A stretch of 64,000 nucleotides of DNA, taken from the NCBI RefSeq assembly GCF_011764485.1, contig NZ_AP022848.1, positions 2,880,001-2,944,000 of the forward strand, read 5' to 3'. The first letter of the stretch is position 1; every line of letters begins with the position of its first letter. Under the pieces are notes generated by a model, which saw nothing but the letters and a program-made list of their open reading frames with translations, was not told the origin of the DNA and did no database searches. Source of the stretch: Bosea sp. ANAM02 (lineage in GTDB: Bacteria > Pseudomonadota > Alphaproteobacteria > Rhizobiales > Beijerinckiaceae). This document shows, piece after piece, positions 1 through 7,482 of this stretch. Made by a program: the position numbers and the translations under genes.

Positions 1-775
1 GGATGCGCATCAGCTCGTTCTGCGAGGAGATGCCGAGCCGGGCATAGGCGCGCTTGCGATAGGTCAGGACGGTGTTGATGCCGACGCCGAGTTCGAGCGC
101 GATGCCCTCGGAGGTCAGGCCGGCGGCGACGAGCGCGCAGACATCGCGCTCGCGCTTCGACAGCTCCGGCGCAGCCTTTTCCAATCGGGCATGGAAACCC
201 TTGGCCGCGCCACGGCCGCCCGCCGGCTTCGTCACCTCGTAATGGCGCCAGAGCGCCGCCATCAGCAGCGGCGCACTCTCGACGAGATTGGCGATCTCCG
301 CTTCCCCGAAGCTCTCCTTGCGGCGGCGATAGATGCTGAGCCGCATCGTGCCGCCCTTGCGGCGCTGCAGCAGCGAGAAGCGCTCCGACAGCCCGACCGA
401 GAGATAGCATTCGCTGCGATAGGCCGAGCTTTCGATGTCGCCGGCCTTCATCCGCACGCCCCAGCAACCGGCCTCGTCGCCCTCGTCGAGCGCGATCGCG
501 TTGGCCGGATCGGCGCGCCAGTGCCGGGAGACATACCGGCGGGCGATCTCGAGCGCCGGCTGCCCGGAATTGTAGTGGTTCTCGGCCAGCAGCGTATGGA
601 CCTCGCCGTCGGGACCCGCGACGAAGGCGGTAACGATCTCGGTGTCGGTGAAGCGGCGCGCGATATCGAACAGGCCGCTGGAAAAATCGGAGCGGCCGAC
701 GCTCTCGATCACGCGCGGCATGGTCGCCAGGATACTGCGCGCGGCGACAGCCTGCCGAATGGCCACGAGCTGCAT
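1..775 (-). CDS. LuxR-type HTH transcriptional regulator (C-terminus cut by window edge)
   Basis: This reading frame is open from an ATG at 775 to the window edge, giving 258 residues of an incomplete protein. The last ~60 visible residues form a LuxR/GerE helix-turn-helix: LSKRERDVCALVAAGLTSEGIALELG, then a recognition helix with NTVLTYRKRAYARLG. The ~190 residues before it do not resemble a receiver domain and are probably a sensory domain; no ligand can be named. It lies 136 nt downstream of the GntR gene on the same strand, so it could be co-transcribed or stand alone. DNA binding is confident from the motif, but target genes are unknown. Confidence 0.85.
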   Translation of the reverse strand, partial: MQLVAIRQAVAARSILATMPRVIESVGRSDFSSGLFDIARRFTDTEIVTAFVAGPDGEVHTLLAENHYNSGQPALEIARRYVSRHWRADPANAIALDEGDEAGCWGVRMKAGDIESSAYRSECYLSVGLSERFSLLQRRKGGTMRLSIYRRRKESFGEAEIANLVESAPLLMAALWRHYEVTKPAGGRGAAKGFHARLEKAAPELSKRERDVCALVAAGLTSEGIALELGVGINTVLTYRKRAYARLGISSQNELMRI

Positions 776-911
776 TCGAACCTCCCGCCGGCCCCTCTTT
801 CAGCCCGGCGTGCAGCCGGCGGCGGAGGCCGTTTCAGGCTCACAGCGTTAACAGTATCCAACTTCGCATGCAAACTTTCGGATGAGACCGCGATGCTTCT
901 GAATGGCGCAA

Positions 912-1604
912 TCAGCCGACCAGGCCGCGCTCCAGCGCTGTCTCGATGCAGCCATGGATATGGCCGTGCAGCAGCTTTTGCGCCTGGACTGCGTCGCGGT
1001 TGAGCGCGCAGTGCAGCAGGGCCTTGTGGTCCTCGGTCGATGTCGGGCCCCAGAAGATGAAGAACACCATCTGGTAGCGCAGGTAGCGGTCATAGATGCC
1101 GGCATGAAGATTGAGCAGCGCCTTTGAGCCGCAGGCCGAGACCAGCGCCTGATGGAACTCGAAATCGTAGCGCTTCCAGGCCTGCGTGCCGGCTTCGTCG
1201 CCCGCGAGCAGGCGCTGTTCCATCCGGGCGAGCTTGTGATGGGCGGCGACGACGCGCCCTTCCCACTCGACATCGCCAGCCTCGAAGGATTGCGCCAGGG
1301 CATTGCTCTCGATCAGCAGGCGCAGATCGGCGAGTTCCTTGAGGTCAGTTGCCGAACAGGGCGCGACCTGGAAACCACGCTGCCCTTCCGCGACCACGAG
1401 CCCCTCCGGCGCCAGCCGGTTCAGGATCTCGCGCAAAGTGCTGATGCCGACGCCGTAGACCGCCTTCAAACGGTCGAGCGTCAGGCGCTGGCCGGGCTGG
1501 AGCACGCCGAAGACGATGTCGTGCTTGATGCGTTCATAGGCCTGCTCGCCGGTCGAGAGAACCGGGATCTCCTCGCCACCGATCTCGAATGCTGCGTCCG
1601 TCAT
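912..1604 (-). CDS. GntR-family (FCD-type) transcriptional regulator
   Basis: The 230-residue protein has an N-terminal winged helix (about residues 15-80: YERIKHDIVFGVLQPGQRL, then VGISTLREILNRLAPEGLV) and an all-helical FCD effector domain (about 90-220), where D and H residues normally hold a metal or carboxylate effector. FCD regulators usually sense organic acids or sugar acids and often repress the neighbouring catabolic operon. It is divergent from aroQ across a 184-nt gap (1605-1788) that is locally AT-rich around 1690-1730, the most likely promoter and operator zone. I infer that it controls aroQ or the whole island; no operator could be assigned with confidence. Confidence 0.88.
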   Translation of the reverse strand: MTDAAFEIGGEEIPVLSTGEQAYERIKHDIVFGVLQPGQRLTLDRLKAVYGVGISTLREILNRLAPEGLVVAEGQRGFQVAPCSATDLKELADLRLLIESNALAQSFEAGDVEWEGRVVAAHHKLARMEQRLLAGDEAGTQAWKRYDFEFHQALVSACGSKALLNLHAGIYDRYLRYQMVFFIFWGPTSTEDHKALLHCALNRDAVQAQKLLHGHIHGCIETALERGLVG

Positions 1605-1788
1605 GCCGCTCCGCCCTGTCTCGCAACGTTCCTGCCAGCCGCAGCGACCAACCGCAAGGCCGTCAATTGCGTCTGCATGGATTAGCAGATGATTTTCTAA
1701 ATATCAGTTGATCTTGTTTCCATCCTGTATCACGTTCGCCTCAGGAAACGCGAGCGAAGCCGTCAGAGCATCGCCCCGGGAGGTCGTC

Positions 1789-2283
1789 ATGTCGGAGAAG
1801 GAAGAGCCTGCCCGCACGCCAGCGGGAGGCGCGGCTGCATCGCGCCGCCTCTACATCCTGAACGGCCCCAACCTGAACCTGCTCGGGCAGCGTGAGCCGC
1901 ATATCTACGGCTCGACCACGCTGGCCGAGATCAAGGGGCGCTGCGAGGCGAAGGCGGGTTCGCTCGGATTTTCGGTCGATTTCCGCCAGACCAATTTCGA
2001 GGGCGAACTGGTCGAGAGCGTGCATCAGGCGCGGCTGGAGGCCTGCGGGATCATCGTCAACCCCGCCGGTTACACGTTCACCTCGATCGCCTTGCTCGAC
2101 GCGCTCAAGATGTTCGACGGCCCGAAGATCGAACTGCACATCTCGAATGTACATGCGCGCGAGAGCATCTATCACAACTCGCTGGTCTCGCGGACGGCGA
2201 CCGGCATCATCATTGGCATGGGCGCCGCCGGCTACGAACTCGCCATCCAGGCGATGGCCGGCCTCGTCGCGGCGCGGAATTGA
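1789..2283 (+). CDS. aroQ: Type II 3-dehydroquinate dehydratase
   Basis: This enzyme interconverts 3-dehydroquinate and 3-dehydroshikimate. The type II signature is clear: YILNGPNLNLLGQREP at the N-terminus, QTNFEGELVE, the NPAGYTFTSIAL segment with the catalytic region, and the HISNVHARE motif. The ATG at 1789 preceded by GGGAGG gives 164 residues, slightly longer than the usual ~150 because of an N-terminal Ser/Glu/Ala-rich extension. An in-frame upstream start at 1708 lacks a ribosome site. It can serve biosynthesis, but placement at the head of the quinate/shikimate-to-protocatechuate island, divergent from a GntR regulator, suggests a catabolic paralogue. It ends 35 nt before the convergent tetR gene. 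Confidence 0.95.
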   Translation: MSEKEEPARTPAGGAAASRRLYILNGPNLNLLGQREPHIYGSTTLAEIKGRCEAKAGSLGFSVDFRQTNFEGELVESVHQARLEACGIIVNPAGYTFTSIALLDALKMFDGPKIELHISNVHARESIYHNSLVSRTATGIIIGMGAAGYELAIQAMAGLVAARN

Positions 2284-2318
2284 CGGCGATGTCTTCGTCT
2301 GCCCCTCCCGGCAAGGCC

Positions 2319-2984
2319 TCAGGCGCGCAGCATGCGCAACACCGTGTCGATCGCGGCAGCACGGCGGCGAACCAGCGCCTCGGGCGCGCCCATGTCGTGA
2401 CCGAAGACCTGACGGATGCTGGCGCGGTTGGAGACGTTGTAGAAGGCGAGCGCGCTGATCGTCAGGTGGATGTCGAGCGCCTCGATGCCCGGTCGGAACA
2501 GCCCCGCCGCGACGCCGCGCTCATAGGCCTCCCGGATCATGTCGATGGCCGAGAGATTGAGCGACGCGATCCGGTCCGAGGTCGCGAGATGGCGGGCATG
2601 GTGGATGTTCTCGACCATGACGAGCCGCACGAAATCCGGGTTCTCGGCGTGATAGTCGAAGGTGAAGCCGGCCAGCAACGTCATCGCCTCCACCGGCGGC
2701 AGGCTCGCGAGATCGAGGCTGCGCTCGAAGCCGCGGATGCGCTCGTACATCTCCTCGAGGACGGCGCGGTAGAGCCCCTCCTTGTCCCCGAAATAATAGT
2801 AGATCATCCGCTTGCTGGTCGCGGTCCGGGCCGCGATCTCGTCGACCCGCGCGCCGCTCAGGCCGTTCTCGACGAACTCCTCCTTTGCAACCGCCAGGAT
2901 GTTGCGGCGCACGCCTTCCGGGTCCTGCGTCCAGGAGGCCGGCCTGCGGCCCGCTCCCTTCGAGGCCGACGCTGCTTTGGTCAT
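2319..2984 (-). CDS. TetR-family transcriptional regulator
   Basis: The 221-residue protein has a TetR N-terminal helix-turn-helix at about residues 25-70 (RRNILAVAKEEFVENG, DEIAARTATSKRMIYYYFGDKEGLYRAVL) and a helical ligand domain after it. The Lys/Ala/Ser-rich first 20 residues are an unstructured tail. It is divergent from the ABC transporter operon, and the shared 326-nt gap carries two direct-repeat copies of a likely operator (3034-3083). I infer that it represses the transporter/catabolic operon and its own gene and responds to a pathway intermediate. The ligand is unknown. Confidence 0.9.
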   Translation of the reverse strand: MTKAASASKGAGRRPASWTQDPEGVRRNILAVAKEEFVENGLSGARVDEIAARTATSKRMIYYYFGDKEGLYRAVLEEMYERIRGFERSLDLASLPPVEAMTLLAGFTFDYHAENPDFVRLVMVENIHHARHLATSDRIASLNLSAIDMIREAYERGVAAGLFRPGIEALDIHLTISALAFYNVSNRASIRQVFGHDMGAPEALVRRRAAAIDTVLRMLRA

Positions 2985-3033
2985 GCTTCACCCACGCGAA
3001 AACCAGCCCGGACACTAGGGCGAACGCATCGAA

Positions 3034-3083
3034 ATGGACAAGACGGTACATTGCGCTTGACCAAATGAACTAGATGGTACAAT
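3034..3083 (+). promoter_or_regulatory. Promoter with two direct-repeat operator copies upstream of the ABC/catabolic operon
   Basis: Two 19-nt copies, 3034-3052 and 3065-3083, match at 15 of 19 positions and share a GGTACA core. Their starts are 31 bp apart, about three helical turns, so both would face the same side of the DNA. The second copy covers a -10-like TACAAT at 3078-3083, with TTGACC at 3057-3062 as a possible -35 (15-nt spacer, short). This layout fits repression by the divergent TetR protein. The repeats and spacing are seen directly; the binding protein is inferred. Confidence 0.55.
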
Positions 3084-3260
3084 TAACATGACGCCGGCAG
3101 AGCGCAAGCCGGCGAGCCTGAAGGCCAAGGCACCCGACGAGAGGTGCCGCGACTGCAGACGGGAGCCGGATCGACCCCTTCGAGAAGGTCGACCGCAACT
3201 GCATCGGACCGAGAAGCGGAAGCCGCTTTCCGGATGAATCCGACGCAATGCCAAGGAGAT

Positions 3261-3300
3261 AGATCATCGTTCTCGCGCTCCATGGAGCGCGCGATGATCT
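3261..3300 (+). promoter_or_regulatory. 40-nt near-perfect palindrome abutting the ribosome site of the first permease
   Basis: The arms AGATCATCG (3261-3269) and CGATGATCT (3292-3300) enclose a perfect inner palindrome GCGCTCCATGGAGCGC (3276-3291), with only a few unpaired bases between the two stems. It ends 10 nt before the ATG at 3311 and immediately before the AGGGAG ribosome site. In RNA it would make a very stable hairpin beside the start site, so it could restrict translation or protect the 5' end; as DNA it could be an operator. It has no T-tract, so it is not a standard terminator. Confidence 0.5.
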
Positions 3301-3310
3301 AGGGAGCGCC

Positions 3311-3979
3311 ATGAACTACAAGCTCGATTTCACGCCGGTGATCGACGGGATGCCAGCCCTGCTGATGGGCTGCCTCGGCACGTTCCTGCTCGCGATCTGC
3401 GGCATGGCGCTGGCCATCGTCATCGGCATCGGCGGCGTGATCCTGCGCGACTCGAAAATCGCGCCGGTGCGCTGGGCGGTGAAGGCCTTCGTCGAGGTGA
3501 TCCGCAACACGCCCTTCCTGGTCCAGATCTTCTTCATCTATTTCGCGCTGCCGCTGGCGGGCCTGCGGCTCGACCCGACGCCGACCGCGATCATCGCGCT
3601 CGGCATCAATGGCGGCGCCTATGCCATCGAGATCATCCGCGGCGGCGTCCAGTCGATCGACAAGGGCCAGATCGAGGCCGGCCTCGCACTCGGCCTGCAC
3701 AAGGCCCAGGTCTTCCGGCTGATCGTGCTGAAGCCGGCACTCAGGGCGATCTTCCCCTCGCTTACCAGCCAGTTCGTGCTGCTGACACTGACCACCTCCA
3801 TCGCCTCGGCGATCTCGGCTTACGAACTGACCTCGGTGGCGCAGCGGATCGAATCCGACAGTTTCCGCTCCTTCGAGGTCTACGGCACGATCACGCTGTT
3901 CTACCTCGTGATCTCCTGGGTGATGATGCGCTTCTTTTCGGCGATCTCGACCCGTTACTTCAGCTATCCGGTGAAGTGA
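3311..3979 (+). CDS. ABC transporter permease, polar-amino-acid type (subunit 1)
   Basis: The 222-residue inner-membrane permease belongs to the HisM/GlnP type, with about five hydrophobic spans. The cytoplasmic EAA loop that contacts the ATPase reads EAGLALGLHKAQVFRLIVL at about residue 120-140. It starts after AGGGAG and is separated from the second permease by 7 nt, so the two form a heterodimer from one transcript. Family members usually import polar amino acids, but here the operon continues into hydroaromatic catabolism and the binding protein lacks the usual amino-group contact. A non-amino-acid carboxylate substrate is therefore proposed. Confidence 0.9.
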   Translation: MNYKLDFTPVIDGMPALLMGCLGTFLLAICGMALAIVIGIGGVILRDSKIAPVRWAVKAFVEVIRNTPFLVQIFFIYFALPLAGLRLDPTPTAIIALGINGGAYAIEIIRGGVQSIDKGQIEAGLALGLHKAQVFRLIVLKPALRAIFPSLTSQFVLLTLTTSIASAISAYELTSVAQRIESDSFRSFEVYGTITLFYLVISWVMMRFFSAISTRYFSYPVK

Positions 3980-3986
3980 GGGCGCG

Positions 3987-4628
3987 ATGGGATCGAACGA
4001 ATTCCTCTTCCTGCTCACCGGCCTGAAATGGACCGTGCTGCTCTCGCTGGTCGGCTTCGTCGGCGGCGGCGTGTTCGGGCTCGCGATCGCATTGATGCGG
4101 GTTTCCGGCAGGCCGCTGATGGAGCGGATCACCTCGGGCTATATCGCCCTGTTCCAGGGCACGCCGCTGCTGATGCAGCTCTTCGTGGTCTATTACGGCC
4201 TCGCGCTGGTCGGGCTGAAGCTCGATGCCTGGGTCGCGGTCGCGATCGGCTTCACGCTCCATGCCAGCGCCTATCTCGGCGAGATCTGGCGCGGCTCGAT
4301 CGAGGCAGTGCCCAAGGGCCAGACCGAGGCCGCCAAGGCGCTAAGCCTGTCCTATGTCTCCCGCATGCGCGACGTCATCCTGCCGCAGGCGATCCGCATC
4401 TCGCTGCCGGCGACGATCGGCTTCCTCGTCCAGCTCATCAAGGGCACCTCGCTCGCCGCCATCGTCGGCTTCACCGAGCTGACGCGCGCCGGAAACATCG
4501 TCTCGAACCAGATTTTTCAGCCGCTTCTCGTCTTCGGGATCGTCGGCATCCTCTACTTCCTGCTGTGCTGGCCGCTCTCGCTCTACGGCTCGCATCTGGA
4601 ACGCCGCATGTCCATCGCCGCGCGCTGA
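3987..4628 (+). CDS. ABC transporter permease, polar-amino-acid type (subunit 2)
   Basis: This 213-residue permease pairs with the product of 3311-3979. It begins with a hydrophobic segment, carries the family sequence FQGTPLLMQLFVVYYGLAL, and has an EAA loop around TEAAKALSLSYVSRMRDVILPQA. The length and ~5 membrane spans are normal for the family. The ATG follows the upstream stop by 7 nt, indicating coupled translation. The binding-protein gene follows after 50 nt with its own good ribosome site (AGAGGGAGAG). The substrate is not determinable from the permease alone. Confidence 0.9.
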   Translation: MGSNEFLFLLTGLKWTVLLSLVGFVGGGVFGLAIALMRVSGRPLMERITSGYIALFQGTPLLMQLFVVYYGLALVGLKLDAWVAVAIGFTLHASAYLGEIWRGSIEAVPKGQTEAAKALSLSYVSRMRDVILPQAIRISLPATIGFLVQLIKGTSLAAIVGFTELTRAGNIVSNQIFQPLLVFGIVGILYFLLCWPLSLYGSHLERRMSIAAR

Positions 4629-4678
4629 CCCCGTTCACCGCCTGAACCAACCACCAAGCACAACAGAGGGAGAGAAAC

Positions 4679-5512
4679 ATGACGAAGATGAAGACCACCC
4701 GCCGCAGCGTTCTCATCGCCGGTGCCGCCGCGCTTGCGATACCGGCCGTGCTCGGCAGCCCTGCCCTTGCGGTCACTCCGGCCGAGATCAAGGCCAAGGG
4801 CAAGATCGTCGTCGGCATCCAGGGCGACAACCCGCCGTGGGGCTTCGTCACCAGCGCCGGCAAGCAGGACGGGCTCGACGCCGATATCGCGACGCTCTTC
4901 GCCAAGGAGCTCGGCGTGCAGGTCGAGTTCGTGCCGCTCGAGGTCAACAACCGCATTCCGGCCCTGACCACCGGCCGCGTCGACGTGCTGTTCGCGACCA
5001 TGGCGATGCTGCCGGAGCGCGCCAAGGCCGTGCAGTTCTCCAAGCCCTATGTCGCCAACACCATCGTGTTCATCGGCCCGAAGAAGGACAAGATCACCAC
5101 CAACGAGGACATGGGCCGCTACACGATCGGCGTCGCCAAGGGCGCGGCGCAGGACACGCAGGTGACCAAGAACGCGCCGGCCAACACCACGATCCGCCGC
5201 TATGACGGCGATGCGCCCTCGATCCAGGCGCTGGTCTCCGGCCAGGTCCAGGCGATCGGCGGCAACATCTTCTACATGCAGCGCATCGAGCAGGGCCGCC
5301 CCGGCGAGTTCGAGAACAAGCTCGAATTCCAGAACCTCTACAACGGCGCCTGCACCCGCCTCGGCGAGAAGGAGATCAACGCGGCGATCAACAGCTTCAT
5401 CGACAAGATCAAGGCCAATGGCGAGTTGCAGAAGATCTATGACAAGTGGATGAAGGTGCCGGTGCACAAGTTCCCGGACAGCCTCGAAGGCATCACCTTC
5501 ACCGCAAGCTGA
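4679..5512 (+). CDS. Periplasmic substrate-binding protein (SBP_bac_3 family) of the island ABC importer
   Basis: The 277-residue protein has a signal peptide with an RRS pair and hydrophobic core (residues ~8-31, cut after LALA or nearby; possibly Tat-exported), followed by a two-lobed SBP_bac_3 fold starting at KIVVGIQGDNPPWGF. The Arg that binds the ligand carboxylate in this family is present (R114, in PERAKAVQFSKPY). The later family motif G-x-x-D-A-x-x-x-D, whose last Asp holds the amino group of amino-acid ligands, reads GQVQAIGGN here, with N196 in place of that Asp. This argues for a carboxylate without an alpha-amino group, such as shikimate or quinate. That ligand assignment is inference. 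Confidence 0.88.
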   Translation: MTKMKTTRRSVLIAGAAALAIPAVLGSPALAVTPAEIKAKGKIVVGIQGDNPPWGFVTSAGKQDGLDADIATLFAKELGVQVEFVPLEVNNRIPALTTGRVDVLFATMAMLPERAKAVQFSKPYVANTIVFIGPKKDKITTNEDMGRYTIGVAKGAAQDTQVTKNAPANTTIRRYDGDAPSIQALVSGQVQAIGGNIFYMQRIEQGRPGEFENKLEFQNLYNGACTRLGEKEINAAINSFIDKIKANGELQKIYDKWMKVPVHKFPDSLEGITFTAS

Positions 5513-5515
5513 GCG

Positions 5516-5569
5516 TTGGATCGCCGCGCGTCCTACCGGACGCAAAGCGGCGATCCAACTCTTTGTTTT
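5516..5569 (+). terminator. Strong intra-operon hairpin with T-rich tail (partial terminator or mRNA stabiliser)
   Basis: A 12-bp outer stem TTGGATCGCCGC (5516-5527) pairs with GCGGCGATCCAA (5547-5558). Inside it, GCGTCC pairs with GGACGC around a TACC loop, with an AAA bulge. CTCTTTGTTTT follows. It lies 3 nt after the binding-protein stop and 67 nt before the ATPase start. Such hairpins after binding-protein genes commonly raise their transcript level relative to the ATPase by partial termination or 3'-end protection. The structure is seen; the role is inferred. Confidence 0.7.
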
Positions 5570-5635
5570 GGCATCAGAATTCTCCGAAAGTGGAAGCCCT
5601 TTTTCGGTCCGATGCCGAGAAACGAGGTCAGGGCC

Positions 5636-6406
5636 ATGCACCAGCCAGCCGTCCAGAACGCCGCTTCGGCGGACGCCATTATCGCCATGACGCATGTCGA
5701 GAAATGGTATGGCGAGTTCCAGGCCCTGAGCGATATCAACCTTTCGGTCCGCAAAGGCGAGCGCATCGTGCTTTGCGGGCCGTCCGGTTCCGGCAAGTCG
5801 ACGCTGATCCGCTGCATCAACCATCTGGAGACTTACCAGAAGGGCGAGATCAGGGTCGGCGGCACGAAGCTCGGCGACGACGCCAAGACCATCGACGCGG
5901 TGCGCCGCGAGGTCGGCATGGTCTTCCAGCATTTCAATCTGTTCCCGCACATGACGGTGCTGGAGAACTGCATGCTGGCACCGATGCGTTCGCTCGGTGC
6001 GAGCAAGGCGGAGGCCGAGGCCACCGCCCGCCACCTACTCGGCCGCGTGAAGATCTTGGAGCAGGCCGGGAAATACCCGGCCCAGATCTCGGGCGGCCAG
6101 CAGCAGCGCGTCGCCATCGCCCGCGCGCTCTGCATGAAGCCCAAGGTCATGCTGTTCGACGAGCCGACCTCGGCGCTCGACCCCGAGATGGTCAAGGAGG
6201 TGCTCGACACGATGATCGGCCTCGCCGAGGAGGGCATGACCATGATCTGCGTCACCCATGAGATGGGTTTCGCCCGCCAGGTGGCGAACCGGGTCATCTT
6301 CATGGCCTCGGGCGCCATCGTCGAGGAGGCTCCGCCCGAGGAGTTCTTCCACAACCCGCGCCATGAGCGGACCCGGAAGTTTCTCGGCGAAATCCTGCAC
6401 AAGTGA
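5636..6406 (+). CDS. ABC transporter ATP-binding protein, polar-amino-acid type
   Basis: The 256-residue ATPase energises the importer. Motifs in order: Walker [16 protein letters not shown]-loop [10 protein letters not shown], signature [15 protein letters not shown], Walker [13 protein letters not shown] and H-switch VTHEM. The frame is open from 5516, but that stretch contains the intra-operon hairpin; the ATG at 5636 preceded by GAGGTCAG gives the usual family length. The next gene starts 11 nt after its stop and shares its transcript. Confidence 0.93.
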   Translation: MHQPAVQNAASADAIIAMTHVEKWYGEFQALSDINLSVRKGERIVLCGPSGSGKSTLIRCINHLETYQKGEIRVGGTKLGDDAKTIDAVRREVGMVFQHFNLFPHMTVLENCMLAPMRSLGASKAEAEATARHLLGRVKILEQAGKYPAQISGGQQQRVAIARALCMKPKVMLFDEPTSALDPEMVKEVLDTMIGLAEEGMTMICVTHEMGFARQVANRVIFMASGAIVEEAPPEEFFHNPRHERTRKFLGEILHK

Positions 6407-6417
6407 GGAGCGCCTCG

Positions 6418-7482
6418 ATGGCTCCGGTGAAGATCGCGGTGATGGGGGCAGGCCTGATCGGCAAGCGCCACGCCGCCCATGTCCGGGCCGAGCCCGGCGC
6501 CGTCCTCTCGGCGATCATCGATCCCGACCCAGCCGGCAAGGCCTTCGCCGCGGAGATCGGTGTCGCCTGGTATCCGGGCTTCGGCGCCCTCCCCGCCGCC
6601 GAGAAGCCGGATGGTGTCATCGTCGCGACGCCGAACCAGCACCACGTCGCCAACGGGCTGGAGCTGGTTGCAGCCGGCGTCCCCATGCTGGTCGAAAAGC
6701 CGCTGGCGGACAGCGTCGACAGCGCCCGCAAGCTGGTTCATGCCGCAGAGGCGGCCAATGTGCCGCTCCTCGTCGGCCATCACCGCCGCCACAACCCGAT
6801 GATCCGGAAGGCGCGCGAGGCGATCGATGCCGGCCGGCTCGGCCGCATCCTGACGCTCAGCGGCCAGTTCTGGCTGGTGAAGCCGGATGATTATTTCGAC
6901 GTCGGCTGGCGCCGGCAGGAAGGCGCCGGGCCGATCCTGATCAACCTGGTCCACGATATCGACCTGTTCCGCTATCTCTGCGGCGAGATTGTTGGCGTGC
7001 AGGCGCTCAGCTCGAATGCTGTGCGCGGCAACCCGGCCGAGGAGACTGCCGTCGCGATCCTGCGTTTCGCCAATGGCGCGCTCGGCACGGTCAGCGCCTC
7101 CGACACCGTCGTCTCGCCCTGGAGCTGGGAGCTAACCACCGGCGAGAATCCGGCATACCCGCAACAAGATCAGTCCTGCTACCAGATCGGCGGCACGCAT
7201 GGCTCGCTGACGATCCCAGCGCTCGAACTCTGGAGCCACAGCGACAAGCGCGGCTGGTGGGAGCCGCTCCAGCGCGAGCGCATCCCCTTCGTTCCCGAGG
7301 ACCCGTTGCAGGCGCAGGTCCGGCATTTTTGCGCCGTGATCCGTGGCGAAGAAGAACCGCTCGTCTCCGGCCGCGAGGGGCTGGCGACGCTCGCCGTCAT
7401 CGAGGCGGTGAAGCGGGCGGCGCGCAGCGGCGCTCCGGTCGAGATCGCCCCCGAGCCGGCTCCTGCGAGGGCGGGCGCATGA
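6418..7482 (+). CDS. Gfo/Idh/MocA-family NAD(P)-dependent oxidoreductase, candidate quinate/shikimate dehydrogenase
   Basis: The 354-residue protein has an N-terminal Rossmann fold (VMGAGLIGKRHA) and a C-terminal alpha/beta substrate domain. The EKP motif is present with catalytic-type K94. The family usually has an Asp four residues before the catalytic His; here that position is Ile (I175), with N176 next to it and H179 retained (ILINLVHDID), as in a subset of the family. GAGGAG precedes the ATG at 6418; an in-frame GTG at 6403 is less likely. It sits between the transporter and an AroE-like gene with a 4-nt stop/start overlap. Oxidation of a cyclohexane polyol such as quinate is inferred from context. 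Confidence 0.85.
   Translation: MAPVKIAVMGAGLIGKRHAAHVRAEPGAVLSAIIDPDPAGKAFAAEIGVAWYPGFGALPAAEKPDGVIVATPNQHHVANGLELVAAGVPMLVEKPLADSVDSARKLVHAAEAANVPLLVGHHRRHNPMIRKAREAIDAGRLGRILTLSGQFWLVKPDDYFDVGWRRQEGAGPILINLVHDIDLFRYLCGEIVGVQALSSNAVRGNPAEETAVAILRFANGALGTVSASDTVVSPWSWELTTGENPAYPQQDQSCYQIGGTHGSLTIPALELWSHSDKRGWWEPLQRERIPFVPEDPLQAQVRHFCAVIRGEEEPLVSGREGLATLAVIEAVKRAARSGAPVEIAPEPAPARAGA

Noticed and set aside
3088..3230. A ~45-codon frame (starting MTPAERKP) in the leader before the ABC operon
   Set aside because: Its ATG lies only about 5 nt after the likely -10 element, has no ribosome site, and its composition is not protein-like.
4583..6034. A 483-codon minus-strand frame opposite the binding protein and ATPase
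   Set aside because: It is an antisense shadow of well-supported transporter genes, with no domain and no ribosome site.
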